Below, piece after piece: positions 1 through 9,969 of a stretch of DNA of 64,000 nt (positions within the stretch are counted from its first letter, which is position 1; each line of letters begins with the position of its first letter). Below the pieces are notes generated by a model. That model searched no databases, was not told the origin of the DNA, and worked only from the letters and a program-made list of their open reading frames with translations. Origin of the DNA: Isoetes taiwanensis (lineage: Eukaryota > Streptophyta > Lycopodiopsida > Isoetales > Isoetaceae). Where the stretch lies: the NCBI GenBank assembly GCA_021234155.1, contig JAJEKV010000059.1, positions 3,293,167 through 3,357,166 on the forward strand, read 5' to 3'. A program made the translations under genes and the position numbers.

Positions 1-60
1 TCCTTCACGATTCTTTACAAACAGGAACGGCATCATCTGCGTCACTTGGTTTGTAATCAT

Positions 61-126
61 GATTCCTCCAGAAATCATCATGATTTTCGGTTTGATTCCT
101 CCAGAAATCATCATGATTTTCGGTTT
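61..126. repeat. 33-bp direct duplication
   Basis: Two adjacent copies of a 33-bp sequence starting GATTCCTCCAGAAATC. Copy B shows the same pair near 12100-12165 with small differences, so the duplication predates duplication of the whole unit. Confidence 0.85.
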
Positions 127-375
127 GTTTGCAGGTCTGGCGCCTTCATTACTATGCAGTAATCTGGCAATCGCTTTTCTGGAAGTTACTTCACTGGGAT
201 TTTCGCCGTCTGGTATGAAAATTTGGATTTGAAATGCTCTCTCTTTTGTGCAGGTTGCTTCTCTTTTCGGGTTCTCAAAGGCCAACAAAATCACAGGTTC
301 TTTCTGCATCTTCTTGAACTGGTCTGCATATCGAAACATAATCTATGCTATTCTGCAGTTTCCCATCACAATTTC

Positions 376-861
376 TTAAGCCATTTCGTAAGCCACCATT
401 TCTTCAAGAACTTCTTCTTCTGAAAATTCCTTGGTCGTTGCTTCAATCATGGCCCTGAGCATGTCCTCCAAATTTGTCCATGCCTCCTTATCCTTCAGTT
501 CTAATTCGGCTTCTAATTCAGCCATTTCTGCATGCTTGAACTGCATTTCCCTGAGCTTCTTTTCATCTGGCATTAGACCCCATTGATTTTGGGTCTGTTT
601 GGGTGCCATATTCTTGGCTTTCTGTGAAGCGATTTCTGCCACAACAGGGCTTTGCAATCCAATTGATACAATGGCAAACTTTAGGACAAATCTTCGGTCC
701 TCTGGCTCAACTCCAGCATATTTATGGCAATTGTTTGCACTGCCTGATATGCCCACATCTGCACAAGACGTCTCTTGTAAGAATGAAGCCCTATCTGGAT
801 TCCGGAGCCATCATATTCTTTAAAGAATTTTCTCGCTTCTGCCAAGAATAGCATTGATCCG
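376..861 (-). pseudogene. Glu/Met-rich coiled-coil protein of the 11.7-kb unit (frameshifted)
   Basis: On the minus strand a frame opens with ATG at about 861 (MARINAILGR...), just downstream of a TATA-like sequence. It reads through residues such as EYDGSGIQIGLHSYKRRL, and after frame changes near 830 and 700-755 it continues as a Glu/Lys/Met/Leu-rich tail ending at 376. The tail is predicted by eye to be helical or coiled-coil (repeated AELEAELELKDKEAW-type heptads). I recognise no known family. The copy B equivalent at about 12410-12900 is more broken. It could be a gag-like or accessory protein of a mobile element; that is a guess from its position. Confidence 0.45.
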
Positions 862-897
862 AGCCATCGGATCGCCATTCTGGGAAGGGACGAGCTC

Positions 898-907
898 CTA
901 TATAAGG
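898..907. promoter_or_regulatory. TATA box able to serve both strands
   Basis: CTATATAAGG on the plus strand reads CCTTATATAG on the minus strand. On the minus strand the first good ATG (about 861) follows by ~40 bp. On the plus strand a pyrimidine-rich leader follows. The element is conserved in copy B (12936-12946), while the matching block at 38575-38700 has CTCCTCAAGG instead, so there the TATA is lost. Confidence 0.5.
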
Positions 908-1133
908 CCCTTTCCTCTTTCGGCTCGGTTATCGGTGTCTTCTCACAACAACTCTTCTTCTATTGCCGTTGCTTCCCATGGCTCTTCGACCAATGGATTT
1001 CCTCTCGACCTTCTCCTTCAGTTCCTGTCTCCACGTCCTCGCCACTAGCATCTTCCTCCCGAGTTTTCTTACCCTTCTTTGGAAGGTACGCCTTCTTCTT
1101 CTCCTACTCGTTATGTCTAGAATTTCTCACTCG

Positions 1134-1470
1134 TACTCTTGTAGATTTCTTTGTTCTATTGTTTTCCTTGTTCGCACGGCTTGTTGAGGTATTTGCATGT
1201 TGAATCACCATGACTCTTGTAGATTTCTTTGTTCTATTGTTTGATGTATTCGCATGTTGAATCACCATTAATCTTGTAGATTTCTTTGTTCTATTGTTTT
1301 CCGCTTGTTGCGGTATTCGCATGTTGAATCACCATGAATCTTGTAAGATTTCTTTGTTCTATTGTTTGATATATTCGCATGTTGAATCACCATTAATCTT
1401 GTAGATTTCCTTGTTCTATTGTTTTCCTTGTTGCGCGGCTTGTGGATGTATTCGCAGGTTGAATCCTTGG
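1134..1470. repeat. Minisatellite, ~58-80 bp units
   Basis: Five imperfect tandem units each contain CTTGTAGATTTCTTTGTTC (one with CTTGTAAG) followed by GCATGTTGAATCACC. Unit length alternates between about 58 bp and 66-80 bp through a variable TTTTCCTTGTTGCGG insert. The array is conserved in copy B at 13185-13515. Confidence 0.9.
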
Positions 1471-3385
1471 CATGGGCTGTTTAATCTTTGGACCACAATT
1501 TGCAGTTTCGATGTCCTCATGATTTAGTTTGACTTGGGTACTTTGCATTGTTAAGATACGCTGATTTCGTTTTGCTCTTTGGCTTTACTGGTTGCTCTCT
1601 GTTGGGTCTTACTGCACGATTTTTGTTCAATCGGGTTTTGTTCAATCTGCTGTTTTCGCCCTTGTTCATCTCTTTTGGTTCGGTTTTCCCTCTCTCTAAC
1701 CCTTTTTCCGGCCTGAGCCTGTCAGCGGATCCGCCATCAGTCCTTCAGTTTGCATCCTAGCGTTTATCCCATCTGCTGCTCCAGCCTTGCCAAGCTGCTC
1801 GCTCTCTGGTTGGCTTGTGTTTTCCGCTCTCTTCTCCAAGCTCTTGGCTTGTCTTGCTGATCCTTAGCTTGTGCTTACCCTGTCGGTCTCCGTTTCTTGA
1901 TTCTGGTTCCATTTCAGCTCAGCCCCTGCTTGTCCCTGTCGCCTCTTCCCTCCTTCTTGCCGATTTGCTCCCTTGTTGGCCGAATGGGTGTTTCGGCACC
2001 TTCCTGGGTGAGTGGGTGCTGTCTCGGCTCCATCACCCCTTGGCATGCCGGTGGACGCCGGTTTTTCTTTTCTTCTGCTCCTGGCCCGATCCAATGGCTC
2101 TGGCTCTATCTATGCTTCTTTTTCCTTCGATTCCCACCACTCCTCTGCTGTAATTTTGGCTCTTCTTGAGGCCATCTATTTTTATCGGATTTGGGCTGCC
2201 CATCTTTTTGTTGCATGCTTTTCCATTCACTCTGCTTGCATGTGTTTTCTGGCCATTCGTCTTCTCCTCTTGTTCCTATTCGTTGCTCTTTTAATCTGTT
2301 CTGCCACGGATCCTTTTCCACAGGATTTTGTTTCCCCTATCGCTTCATTTCTGTTCCTTTGTTGGTTCTTTGCTGACTCCGATGCCGTTCCCTTGCCTCC
2401 TTTGTTCCACCCAGATCTTCCCTCTTGTTTTTTTTTTCCTCCTTTTGCACCTCCGGAGATTGCGATGACTACTCACCACCTTTATACATCCCATTTGAAC
2501 GCATTGCATCCATCGGCTGGCAATGCCTTACAGGTTGCATGGACAGATATTGACTGGCCTGCAGAGTTCTTCTGGGCGCTTCGCCTTTATGCGTCCTTTT
2601 CTCCTTCTGTCCGTCGAGTATTCCGCTCCTATAAACTTCTCAACCCAGCTCGTGCTCGTTTCTTGGGGGACGTCATTTTACTATGGGGGTTTACATCCTT
2701 ACGCCCCATTCAGTTGCGCGAATATTTTCTCATCATGACGGAGTATCCCCCACAGTTTCTTCCCGCTTATCCGGCGATCTCTTTGGGACTGATCGCGTGA
2801 TTGTCCTTGCCTCTGGGCGACGGTTCTGCTCTGTCCTTTGGCATCCTCTTGATGTCGACACCCTCTGCTGAATAATATGGAATAAAGCATTTGTCTTATG
2901 CTTCTTTTCATGTTTTTGCACCATAAACGTTCTAATAATGCAGTTTTATTGTGGTTCCTAAGTGTTTTTTCTTTTTGCCATGCGGGGATTGACTCTTTAT
3001 TTGTTGTTGTTCTCATGTATAAGGCAACTAGGGGATTTTGTAATGGGGTTCTTGATTTGGTTGTGTATATCTTTTTATATGTTCATTTTTACATTTTTCA
3101 TTTTAGTTGCCCATGTGGTTTCTTTATATGTAGCACGATCTTATAAATTTTATGTTTTCCCGTGGTGGGTTCGGATTTTTCTCCTTTGCAATTGTGTTTT
3201 TCTATTGGATGTCGATGTTCCGCACTATTCAACGGTTGTTGTGCTATTAGGATTACTTTTTCTTGTTTATGTTCTGGCCCGTGTTTTGATTTCATCTTTT
3301 GGCCGACGTTGTACTTTCCTTGGGGTTGCCGTTGTTATCATGTGTTATATACTGCATTACCGTGGTTTCATTTCTTTTTATTCCC

Positions 3386-3405
3386 TATAAAGCACAATTT
3401 CATTA
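3386..3405. repeat. 20-bp terminal-like motif shared with DIRS element
   Basis: TATAAAGCACAATTTCATTA occurs here and at 15409-15428, and its exact reverse complement occurs at 36113-36132. An inverted terminal motif of this kind is what a DIRS-type element with inverted terminal repeats would show. Confidence 0.6.
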
Positions 3406-5306
3406 AAATGAGAAATTTCGTGATTCCAATTAGGAATGAAAATCCTTTTTAGTCAACTTTATGCCAATTTTTTGAGCAATTATGGCGCCATTTAAAAAAA
3501 ATATGCATCTAAAGTGCCATTTATTGGCGCCATTAAAAATTCTAGCATTGCATGTAATGAAGCTGGAGAAATATAACATCACAAAAAAAGTTAAAAATTC
3601 CGAATTCATAGATTTGCATATTAAAAAAATTTGCCAAAACAAGCAAGGACTCGGAAGAGGTAGTCTGTTTACAGGAGTATTAGTGTACAATTTACATTAT
3701 TTTCATACAAAATTCAGGGTTCCTCATCAGGAACAGGCTCCACAAAAGGATCAGGTTCCGTATGGCCAGGGCCATGACTAGAAGAAGCAACCATAGGATC
3801 TCCCTGAGAGCTCTCGAACACTGTGGCAGTGAAATTGGGATCATCAAGGCAGTCCAGATTGAATTGTGTATTCTTGATCACATCATAGTCCACATCGGGT
3901 GGAGCTTCGGGCATCTCTGGATTTGGTGGATCTACAGTTTCTTCAACTACAGCAGGTGGTCTCTCTGTCACAGGAACAGCTGCGATGGTAGGATTCAGTA
4001 GGCGGTCAAGCCTATCAAGAATCCCCTTTAGGCACTCATGCTTAAGCGGGTCACTTTCAATACAAATGCAAAATCTCTTATTCAAAGAATGAAGCCCCGC
4101 CAAAAGAACCACAGAGAAGTAATCAAACACCCCGCTTCTGGCGGCACCATTTTCTCGCACGAGGTAATGAAGCATGTAGCAGCCCCACCGGCTTCTCATA
4201 ATTATGTCCCCCGGCAAGCCTTGCCACCAGACTGAATCTGCCACTGCAGCAGAGCTTACCGCCATAGCCTCGGCCTCCCCGCCTTCGCCTTGTTCGTTAG
4301 GCACGTGAACCGGTGGCGCTTCTTGAGGATGATCGCTGAAGGGGAACTTGAGGTCAATTGCTTCGGCAGGGAGGACCTTCAAGGGCCTGAATCTTTGTGG
4401 CATACACTAGTGAATGGGCCTCCCCAATTCCTCGGGAGGCGGATTCTTGTATTCGCCCTCATACATGCCAATATAAACTCGATCTGGAATCCGGATCATC
4501 CAATACGATGAAATCAAAAAGTTGTGCTCGCCTTGCAAAACCACTATCCAAAAAGAATCACCGTGGTGTTCTTTACAAACCGATTAAAGAAATTTGTTAG
4601 TGTGGTTTTGTCCCACATTGGAAATATGCCTCTAGTGTCCGGGGCAATCAAGGATACCGCACAGAGTGCAAACAACTTGTCCCTTGTCGTCTCGTTAGTT
4701 CAACTTCGCGAACGGAAGTCTTCAAGATCCTCTCTTCAAGACAAAGATTATGTATGAATCTTGCCAAGGCAGGTGGCACGTTACTGAAAATGCCTTCCTT
4801 GCTCACTCCGGTTTCAACCCACTTACTATGCATGGTGGCCATGGAAATCAGGTCGGTATCCTCGAAGCCCGGCACTGCAGTACTGAGATCATTGAAGGAC
4901 TTGAACTTCCTCGGAAAATTATCCTTCACGTATGCAAAAATCTCCTTCTTCAAGAAAGATATGGATCTTAGTGTCTTTGCCCTTGCCTTGAAGAATTGCT
5001 TACCCCAGATAATCACCGGGTGACCTTGACGAAGGTCTTCCCATCCAGCACTTCCTGGAACAGAACCCGACAGTCTTCGTAGTCCATACCCCTCATGCAC
5101 CTCAAGTAGGTCTGACTGAAGTAGTCAGATTCTTTTGCCCAGTTACAGGTAATAGTTTGACCCTTGTTGTCTTTTAGCTTGCAAGATTTCCACAAGTTCC
5201 ATAGGGACACGAATAACTGAAAAATGTTCTCTGGCATGAAGACCCACTGGTTGAAATCTTTAGGATGCTTACCACGCATGGTAACTTCAGCCAAAGCCAG
5301 ATAACG

Positions 5307-5396
5307 CTGAAAACAACAAGAAGTTAGACGAACATTTAATGAGCAAATGGCGCCACGGCGCCATTTCATAATCTTGCAGAAAATTAAAACATGTAC
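5307..5396 (-). other. 90-bp intron carrying a GGCGCC palindrome
   Basis: On the minus strand the donor is GAG|GTACATG and the acceptor is TTTTCAG|CG. Joining them gives the continuous reading SEPYE-RYLALAEV. Inside the intron, 5344-5366 is CAAATGGCGCCACGGCGCCATTT-like, the same palindromic module that forms the array at 7191-7915. In copy B the palindrome is degraded (17347-17371). Confidence 0.7.
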
Positions 5397-5902
5397 CTCG
5401 TATGGTTCTGAGCGAGATTGCCCGCGTCCCGATGGATCAGGCTTCCCGCATAGAGCATATTGCTGCCGCAGGTGGGTTATGTTATCAATGAATGGCTCTT
5501 TGAAAATAGTCTTCGCAGTGATATCATTGACTTCACAACCGAAAGCCGCAGTATTCCTATTCGCTGATCGTGCGATAACACTCGGCAATTCCGCTTCAAG
5601 ATAAATCTTTGACATTTGCTCTTGGGACTTTGGTGTGCCGAGTCTTCTACATACAAGCCGAAAGCAGCCATAATCAATGATTACCATTCACTATATAATA
5701 GTGCATCCCCATGAGGTCATCCTCGGTTTTCCAAGGGACCAGTTTGTTTGTGAGGGGATTGAATGGAATCACATCAGCGGGAGTGAAGACTGGATGTGGG
5801 TCTCTCTGAAAGGACTCCACTAAAGTTTTGACGTGCTCCATATTCCTTGGTCTAGATGTCAGATTTGCTGGCCCTTGATATAATTTGAACACGTCTATTT
5901 TT

Positions 5903-6797
5903 TTAATGAATGTGACCCCGAGAGGAAACAGATGCCTGGATCGTAAATTTTTGCGGCGTATTCTCTGCCGTCTTTTCCTCTTCTGACCTTTCCACCTGAA
6001 GATTTGCAGGCACCTCTAGCAAGTGCTGAGCTATTCTTAATGTGACCTTCTTTAGCTCTGGCTTCTTAATAGGGACCCTTTTGGCCGGTGTGTCCGCAGG
6101 ATCCTCGCTATGCCTTGGGCTCGGAGGTTCCCCACCACTTCTAGGACTTCCAGCAGGACTTGGAGTCCGAGGCGCTCTCCTTTGTTTTTTAGGTGTCCTC
6201 TCCTGAATGGTCTCCGGCCTGTGCTTCTTCTTTTTTCCATCCGTTTCCTCTGTCTCCACTTCCTTTCCCTCCTTTTCCTGTCTCGCCTTTCCTTCCTTCT
6301 GCCCCTTGCCTTCCCTATTCTTTTCTTTCCTTTCCTTTTTCTTTTCCTTCTTTTCCCTCTTTTCTTTATCTTCCTTCTCTTCCTTTTCCTTCTCTTCGTT
6401 TTCTTTAGCTTGCTTCTTTTCCTTCTTTTCCATATCTGGATCTTTGTGATCCTTTCTCTTAACTTTCCTCTTGCCCGCCGCCTTCCCTTCCTCCGGTTCC
6501 TGGACATCCTCAGTAGAAGATGAGGAGTCTTTGTCGGCTGCAGGTGTATCCCTAGGTTGTCTTGTCTTCTTCTTGCTCACTGATTTTAGCCAGGCCGTGT
6601 CCACAATGGCGGGTAGTTTCTGCTGGGCTATTGCCGTGACAACGAATGAAGGCGAGTTTTTCGACTCGTTCATCCGATTGCGAAGAATCATAAAGCCCCT
6701 CAAGATTTCTTGTGGACCTTTGATGTCGACTTCTTCAAAGTCGTTATCGACGGCGCCGAGCCTTGCTTCTTCGCCGAACCAGGTACATTTGCAATGC
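5903..6797 (-). CDS. Lys/Glu-rich first exon of the ParB-like gene
   Basis: An open frame of about 295 codons on the minus strand in copy A. The ATG at 6691 is the first in-frame methionine I can place, but open, protein-like sequence continues upstream of it (GPQEILRGF), so the real start may lie further up or in another exon. The middle third is almost pure Lys/Glu and is probably disordered or a charged single helix. The end is Pro/Ser/Arg-rich. In copy B (18840-17930) the frame is broken in several places. The plus-strand mirror is a Phe/Leu/Pro-rich shadow. Confidence 0.55.
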
Positions 6798-7190
6798 TAG
6801 CGGGACATTACAAGTGGGATCATAAAACTTCCAAATCCACATAGTACACAATTATTTTACGCTTCAAAGTATCCTCACGCACCACCCGATCCAATCCTCG
6901 CGACCGCTCTTGGCAACCAACTTCATTTGGACCAAGATACATGGGCTGGTAAATGCCTACCGCTTTCGTAATCTGTCTCCCTTATAAGGAGGCAGAGCTC
7001 TCTTCTGCGATCTCCTTTCGAGCCCCAGAGCGTAGAGGGGCTCACCAAGATACTTCCATGCACCAAAGCTCGCCTATCAGCATCATAGTCTGGTCGGATT
7101 GAAATTGTGTTTCCGCACGTAAGATAGCTGCAACAAAGAGGCATCAGTAAATGGTTAGAACAAGCAGGCAGACAATCGGTTGTGGTTGGC
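6798..7190. other. Leader region upstream of the ParB-like gene
   Basis: This lies between the first exon of the minus-strand gene and the palindrome array. I see no protein family here. The short open frames are not conserved between copies A and B. If the minus-strand gene is transcribed from its own promoter, the promoter should lie here or in the adjoining array, but no clear TATA box was found. Confidence 0.4.
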
Positions 7191-7915
7191 AAATGGCGCC
7201 GTGGCGCCATTTGTATGTGTCCAGTGCATAAGCACGGAGGCGGTTCGTATGCCTATCCCTGCGTTTGGTCGAAGAGGCCTCCACCCAGTCCAAACCACTC
7301 CCCTTCGCAATATTCGAGGAAGATGGTTCGAAGGAGAGTGGATCGGACTGGGTGGAGGCACCTGCCATTCGTAGGAGAGAGCACAACAGAACAAGCAGAC
7401 AGACCGGATGACTAGGCAAATGGCGCCATGGCGCCATTTGCATCCGAGTTCAGTGCCATGGCACCTGCGACTTGTAGGAGAATACATATGCCGCTGCCTC
7501 CATTAGTATTAAAGGACTGGACGCAGATAAAAATGGCGCCATGGCGCCATTTGCCAACAACAAGTCCCAAATGTATGCTAATAGACATCAAATGGCGCCA
7601 TGGCGCCATTTGCCAACAACAAGGCCCTATGGTAAGCTAATACACATCAAATGGCGCTATGGCGCCATTTGCCAACAACAAGTCCCAAATGTATGCTAAT
7701 ACACATCAAATGGCGCCATGGCGCCATTTGCCAACAACAAGGCCCTATGGTAAGCTAATAGACATCAAAGACTGTAGAGTAAGCTACCAGGCATCCTAAA
7801 GTAGCTAAGACTCCTAAAGTGCACTCAATCATCCAAATGGCGCCATGGCGCCATTTGTCAACTATAAGACCCTAAAGTGGTTACCATGCATCTAAATAGC
7901 GCGGTGGCGCCATTT
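7191..7915. repeat. Array of GGCGCCATGGCGCC palindromes, ~59-bp period
   Basis: Eight palindromes, most of them perfect 24-mers whose core is GGCGCCATGGCGCC flanked by CAAAT and ATTTG, start at about 7190, 7417, 7530, 7589, 7648, 7707, 7834 and 7892. Five of the seven intervals are 58-59 bp or close to a multiple of it. Between palindromes the spacers alternate between GCCAACAACAAGTCCCAAAT and GCCAACAACAAGGCCCTATG types, followed by AAGCTAATACACATC or the like. The array lies between the divergently oriented ParB-like and transposase-like genes. Confidence 0.92.
7277..7359. repeat. Perfect-arm hairpin inside the palindrome region
   Basis: GCCTCCACCCAGTCC at 7277-7291 is the exact reverse complement of 7345-7359. 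A second inner pair, CACTCCCCTTCG and CGAAGGAGAGTG, extends the stem with few mismatches. The structure lies between the first two GGCGCC palindromes of the array. Confidence 0.8.
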
Positions 7916-8118
7916 AGCCCAAACAAACAATGCAAGTAGACGACATACCTGTACCTTGAGGTAAGCTAGCCCCTGTCTCCACATTTTGAGGAGCTCCAGA
8001 ATTGTCCATTTCCATTTCGCGCGCCTTGAATTTGGTCCGAAAACCGGTGAGTATCTAGATGTGTTTCTGCGCTGAACTGCAGGGAAATGGCGCCAGAAAT
8101 CACTGAAAAAAAGGATGA

Positions 8119-8180
8119 AAAGGGGTTGCTTTAGGCGCTGGGCGCTAGGCGCTGGGCGCTGGCGGCTAAGGTCGAGGCGC
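8119..8180. repeat. GGCGCTGG-rich simple repeat
   Basis: Repeats of GGCGCTGG and GGCGCTAG, about six in 60 bp. In copy B (20118-20190) the same place reads GCATTTGG or GCTTATTTGG, one of the clearest examples of motif-specific disagreement between the copies. Confidence 0.8.
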
Positions 8181-8740
8181 TGGGAGCTGGAATCGAAAAC
8201 GAATAAAGCGAATGAGAAGCTTCAAAAACAAAGACCAACTAGGGCCCATCGCCCAGCGCCCATGCCCGCGGCGGTCCAGCGCCCATGCTGCCTACCGCAC
8301 ACGCCCGGCCAGGCGTTCGGTGTCCAGCGCCCATGCCGCCACAATTCAATTTTGAAATTGAATATTTCCCGCCGCCGTCCCGCCCAAATTTGAACAAAAA
8401 TTCAAAATTCCCGCCCACCAAGAATTAACATAAAAGTCAAAATTCCCACCAGATATTGAAATTTGATCACACAATCCCAAATTTGAATCGTCCATTTTGA
8501 AAATTGTACTTTGCCTTTAAAGCTCCCTCTTTGCCGCCGTGCTCCCACTTAATGCGACCATGCCACGACGCAGACGTTTTCGTGCACGGTTCAGGCGCTT
8601 TCGAATCCGCTGTTTAGTCTGTTGCCCGCTTTCGCGCAAAAGGCGCTTATTTTCTCGAGCGCCTAAGCGGAAACTTTGCAAAGGCGCGTCGCGTCTTTGT
8701 CGGTAGCTTTCTTCTTAAGCTCCGAAATCCCAGGTGATTC

Positions 8741-8855
8741 TTGGCGCTTTCTTCTTGGCGCTTTCTTCTTGGCGAATCCTCCTTGGCGCTTTCTTCTTCT
8801 CGAATCTTTCTTGGCGCTTTCTTCTTGGCGCTCTTCTTGGCGCATTCTTCTGCCA
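8741..8855. repeat. TTGGCGCTTTCTTC minisatellite
   Basis: Seven or so imperfect 13-15 bp units of TTGGCGCTTTCTTC, with TTGGCGAATCCTCC and TCGAATCTT variants. Present in copy B at about 20790-20900, where several GGCGC cores are shortened. Confidence 0.88.
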
Positions 8856-9056
8856 ATATATCTGCTGGGATCAGCTTGATTTTCCTGTTCTATCTACTCG
8901 GGATATACCACTATGGATCTATCTAATATCAAGTAAGTCCACTGTTTCTGGTATAAATTCTGTTCTATTGCTGCCATGTGTATAGAGTGTTCAAATGCTG
9001 ACATTAATGCTGCTAGGACACTAAGAACCTTGGTTTCAATTGCAAAGTTGGCATGG

Positions 9057-9133
9057 GGTGCCCATGTTATGCATGCCCGCTCTTATTGACACATATACAA
9101 AGAATGGGAGCAAGAATGCATAACATAGGCACC
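9057..9133. repeat. Inverted repeat, 18-bp arms
   Basis: GGTGCCCATGTTATGCAT at 9057-9074 pairs with ATGCATAACATAGGCACC at 9116-9133 with one mismatch; the loop is about 41 bp. It is conserved in copy B near 21110-21185, with the same arms. Confidence 0.85.
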
Positions 9134-9240
9134 TCGTGTAGATTTTGTGATGGAGCTAAGTCATTTGGTCGAAATGGTGTTGGATCAAATGGCCATGGCA
9201 TTTCCTTCGAAATGGTGTTAGATCAAATGAAAGCCATGGC

Positions 9241-9298
9241 CCATTTGATCCAAATTCACACCTATGGCACATTCATAGGTGTGAATTTGATCAAATGG
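9241..9298. repeat. Hairpin, ~25-bp arms with 7-bp loop
   Basis: The arms around TTCACACCTATG and CATAGGTGTGAATTTG fold on each other almost perfectly around the loop GCACATT, and the outer part continues as CCATTTGATC / GATCAAATGG. More GATCAAATGGC(GCC)ATGG blocks flank it from 9150 to 9400, so the whole segment can form nested stems. Copy B has the same hairpin near 21297-21352, partly eroded. Confidence 0.88.
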
Positions 9299-9969
9299 CT
9301 TCATGGCTTCATTTGATCCAAACACACTCGACCAAATGGCGCCATGGCCATTTGATCCAAGTGTTCACCGTTACACCAAATAGCGCCATGGCCCATTTAG
9401 CTCCAATTTTGGACCAAAATTTATACTTTTGTACTAAATAGCCATTTTCTCTTATTTTTTGCTTATTTTTCCTCTATTTCATATGTTCTCAAAAGTATCG
9501 CCTTGCTTGATTGAAACAAAAGTTTAATTTTCCCCTGCATAACCTATTCGGCCTAAGGACAATTGTTGCCCTGGGGACATATTTTGAATAGAACCACTCT
9601 TCATGGGAAGGAAATAGATCCTTCAAATGTAGCAATTGAGGTCACCATAGTCCGTGATCCCATCGACAGAGCTTCCAGTCCCTGAGGGGAGGGGGATAAC
9701 ATTGGTGAAGCAAGAGGGCACATTCATTCAAAGGGGCTAAGAGGGATGTAAAACCAAATGAGTGGCCCTCAAGTGAAGATACGCCTTCGAGATCCCTCAA
9801 TTTGCCCTCTTCACAAGAGGATTCATCTAGTAGTCCACCATCCGCACAAGAGTCTCACGGACATCGGGCGGTTTCCCACCACGTGGTGAACCAAGCAACA
9901 CAAAGAACAAGATTGAGGTCATGAGAATCTAGCTGCTCGTCTTGGTCTCAGTTGTTTGAGCCCCAAGAT

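Larger units (their letters stand above)
908..3713. other. T/C-rich segment without a convincing gene
   Basis: The plus strand is strongly pyrimidine-rich (many runs of CTT, TTC and TTG). The open frames on both strands have Ser/Phe/Leu- or Arg/Lys-rich composition that reflects base bias rather than a protein family. Frames do not stay open between copies A and B. The block around 850-970 and the terminal motif at 3386-3405 are shared with the DIRS-like element at 36.1-38.9 kb. The segment may therefore be the non-coding right part of a DIRS-related element. Confidence 0.4.
3714..6797 (-). pseudogene. ParB-like domain protein with Lys/Glu-rich N-terminal region (multi-exon, frameshifted)
   Basis: A minus-strand gene runs from about 6797 to 3714. 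The first exon (6797-5903) stays open and begins with acidic sequence (WFGEEARLGAVDNDFEE), then has a long Lys/Glu tract at about 6450-6230 and a Pro/Ser-rich linker. A conserved globular part follows at 5892-5397: RPRNMEHVKTLVESF, DVIPFNP, then DLMGMHYYIVNGNH. The arrangement of an RP..hV..L...F motif, a V.P.n segment and a GNH motif resembles the ParB/sulfiredoxin-like nuclease fold; that assignment is from pattern memory only. A 90-bp intron (5307-5396) is well supported. The C-terminal half (5306-4648) reads KTFVKVT, IIWGKQFFKARAK, FEDTDLISMATMHSKW. Frameshifts sit near 5680 and 5025. An acidic Pro-rich segment (4403-3714) may be a last exon. Copy B is at 15720-18840. Confidence 0.55.
8856..9539. 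other. Hairpin-rich leader of the transposase-like gene
   Basis: Apart from the inverted repeats listed separately, no protein family is visible. Several short blocks combine GATCAAATGG with GGCGCC or GCCATGG. This may be promoter or 5' leader for the plus-strand gene starting near 10000, but I found no TATA box I trust. Confidence 0.35.

Noticed and set aside
2012-2800. 262-codon plus-strand frame in the T-rich segment
   Set aside because: Ser/Phe/Leu-rich composition follows the base bias. The frame is broken in copy B and has no recognisable motif.
6110-6523. Long plus-strand frames rich in Phe, Leu, Pro and Ser opposite the Lys/Glu tract
   Set aside because: They are the mirror of the minus-strand Lys/Glu-rich exon; the composition is forced by the CTT/TTC strand bias.
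7417-7915. CRISPR-like appearance (regular palindromic repeats with spacers)
   Set aside because: The spacers are themselves repeated in two alternating types, the host is eukaryotic and no cas genes occur.
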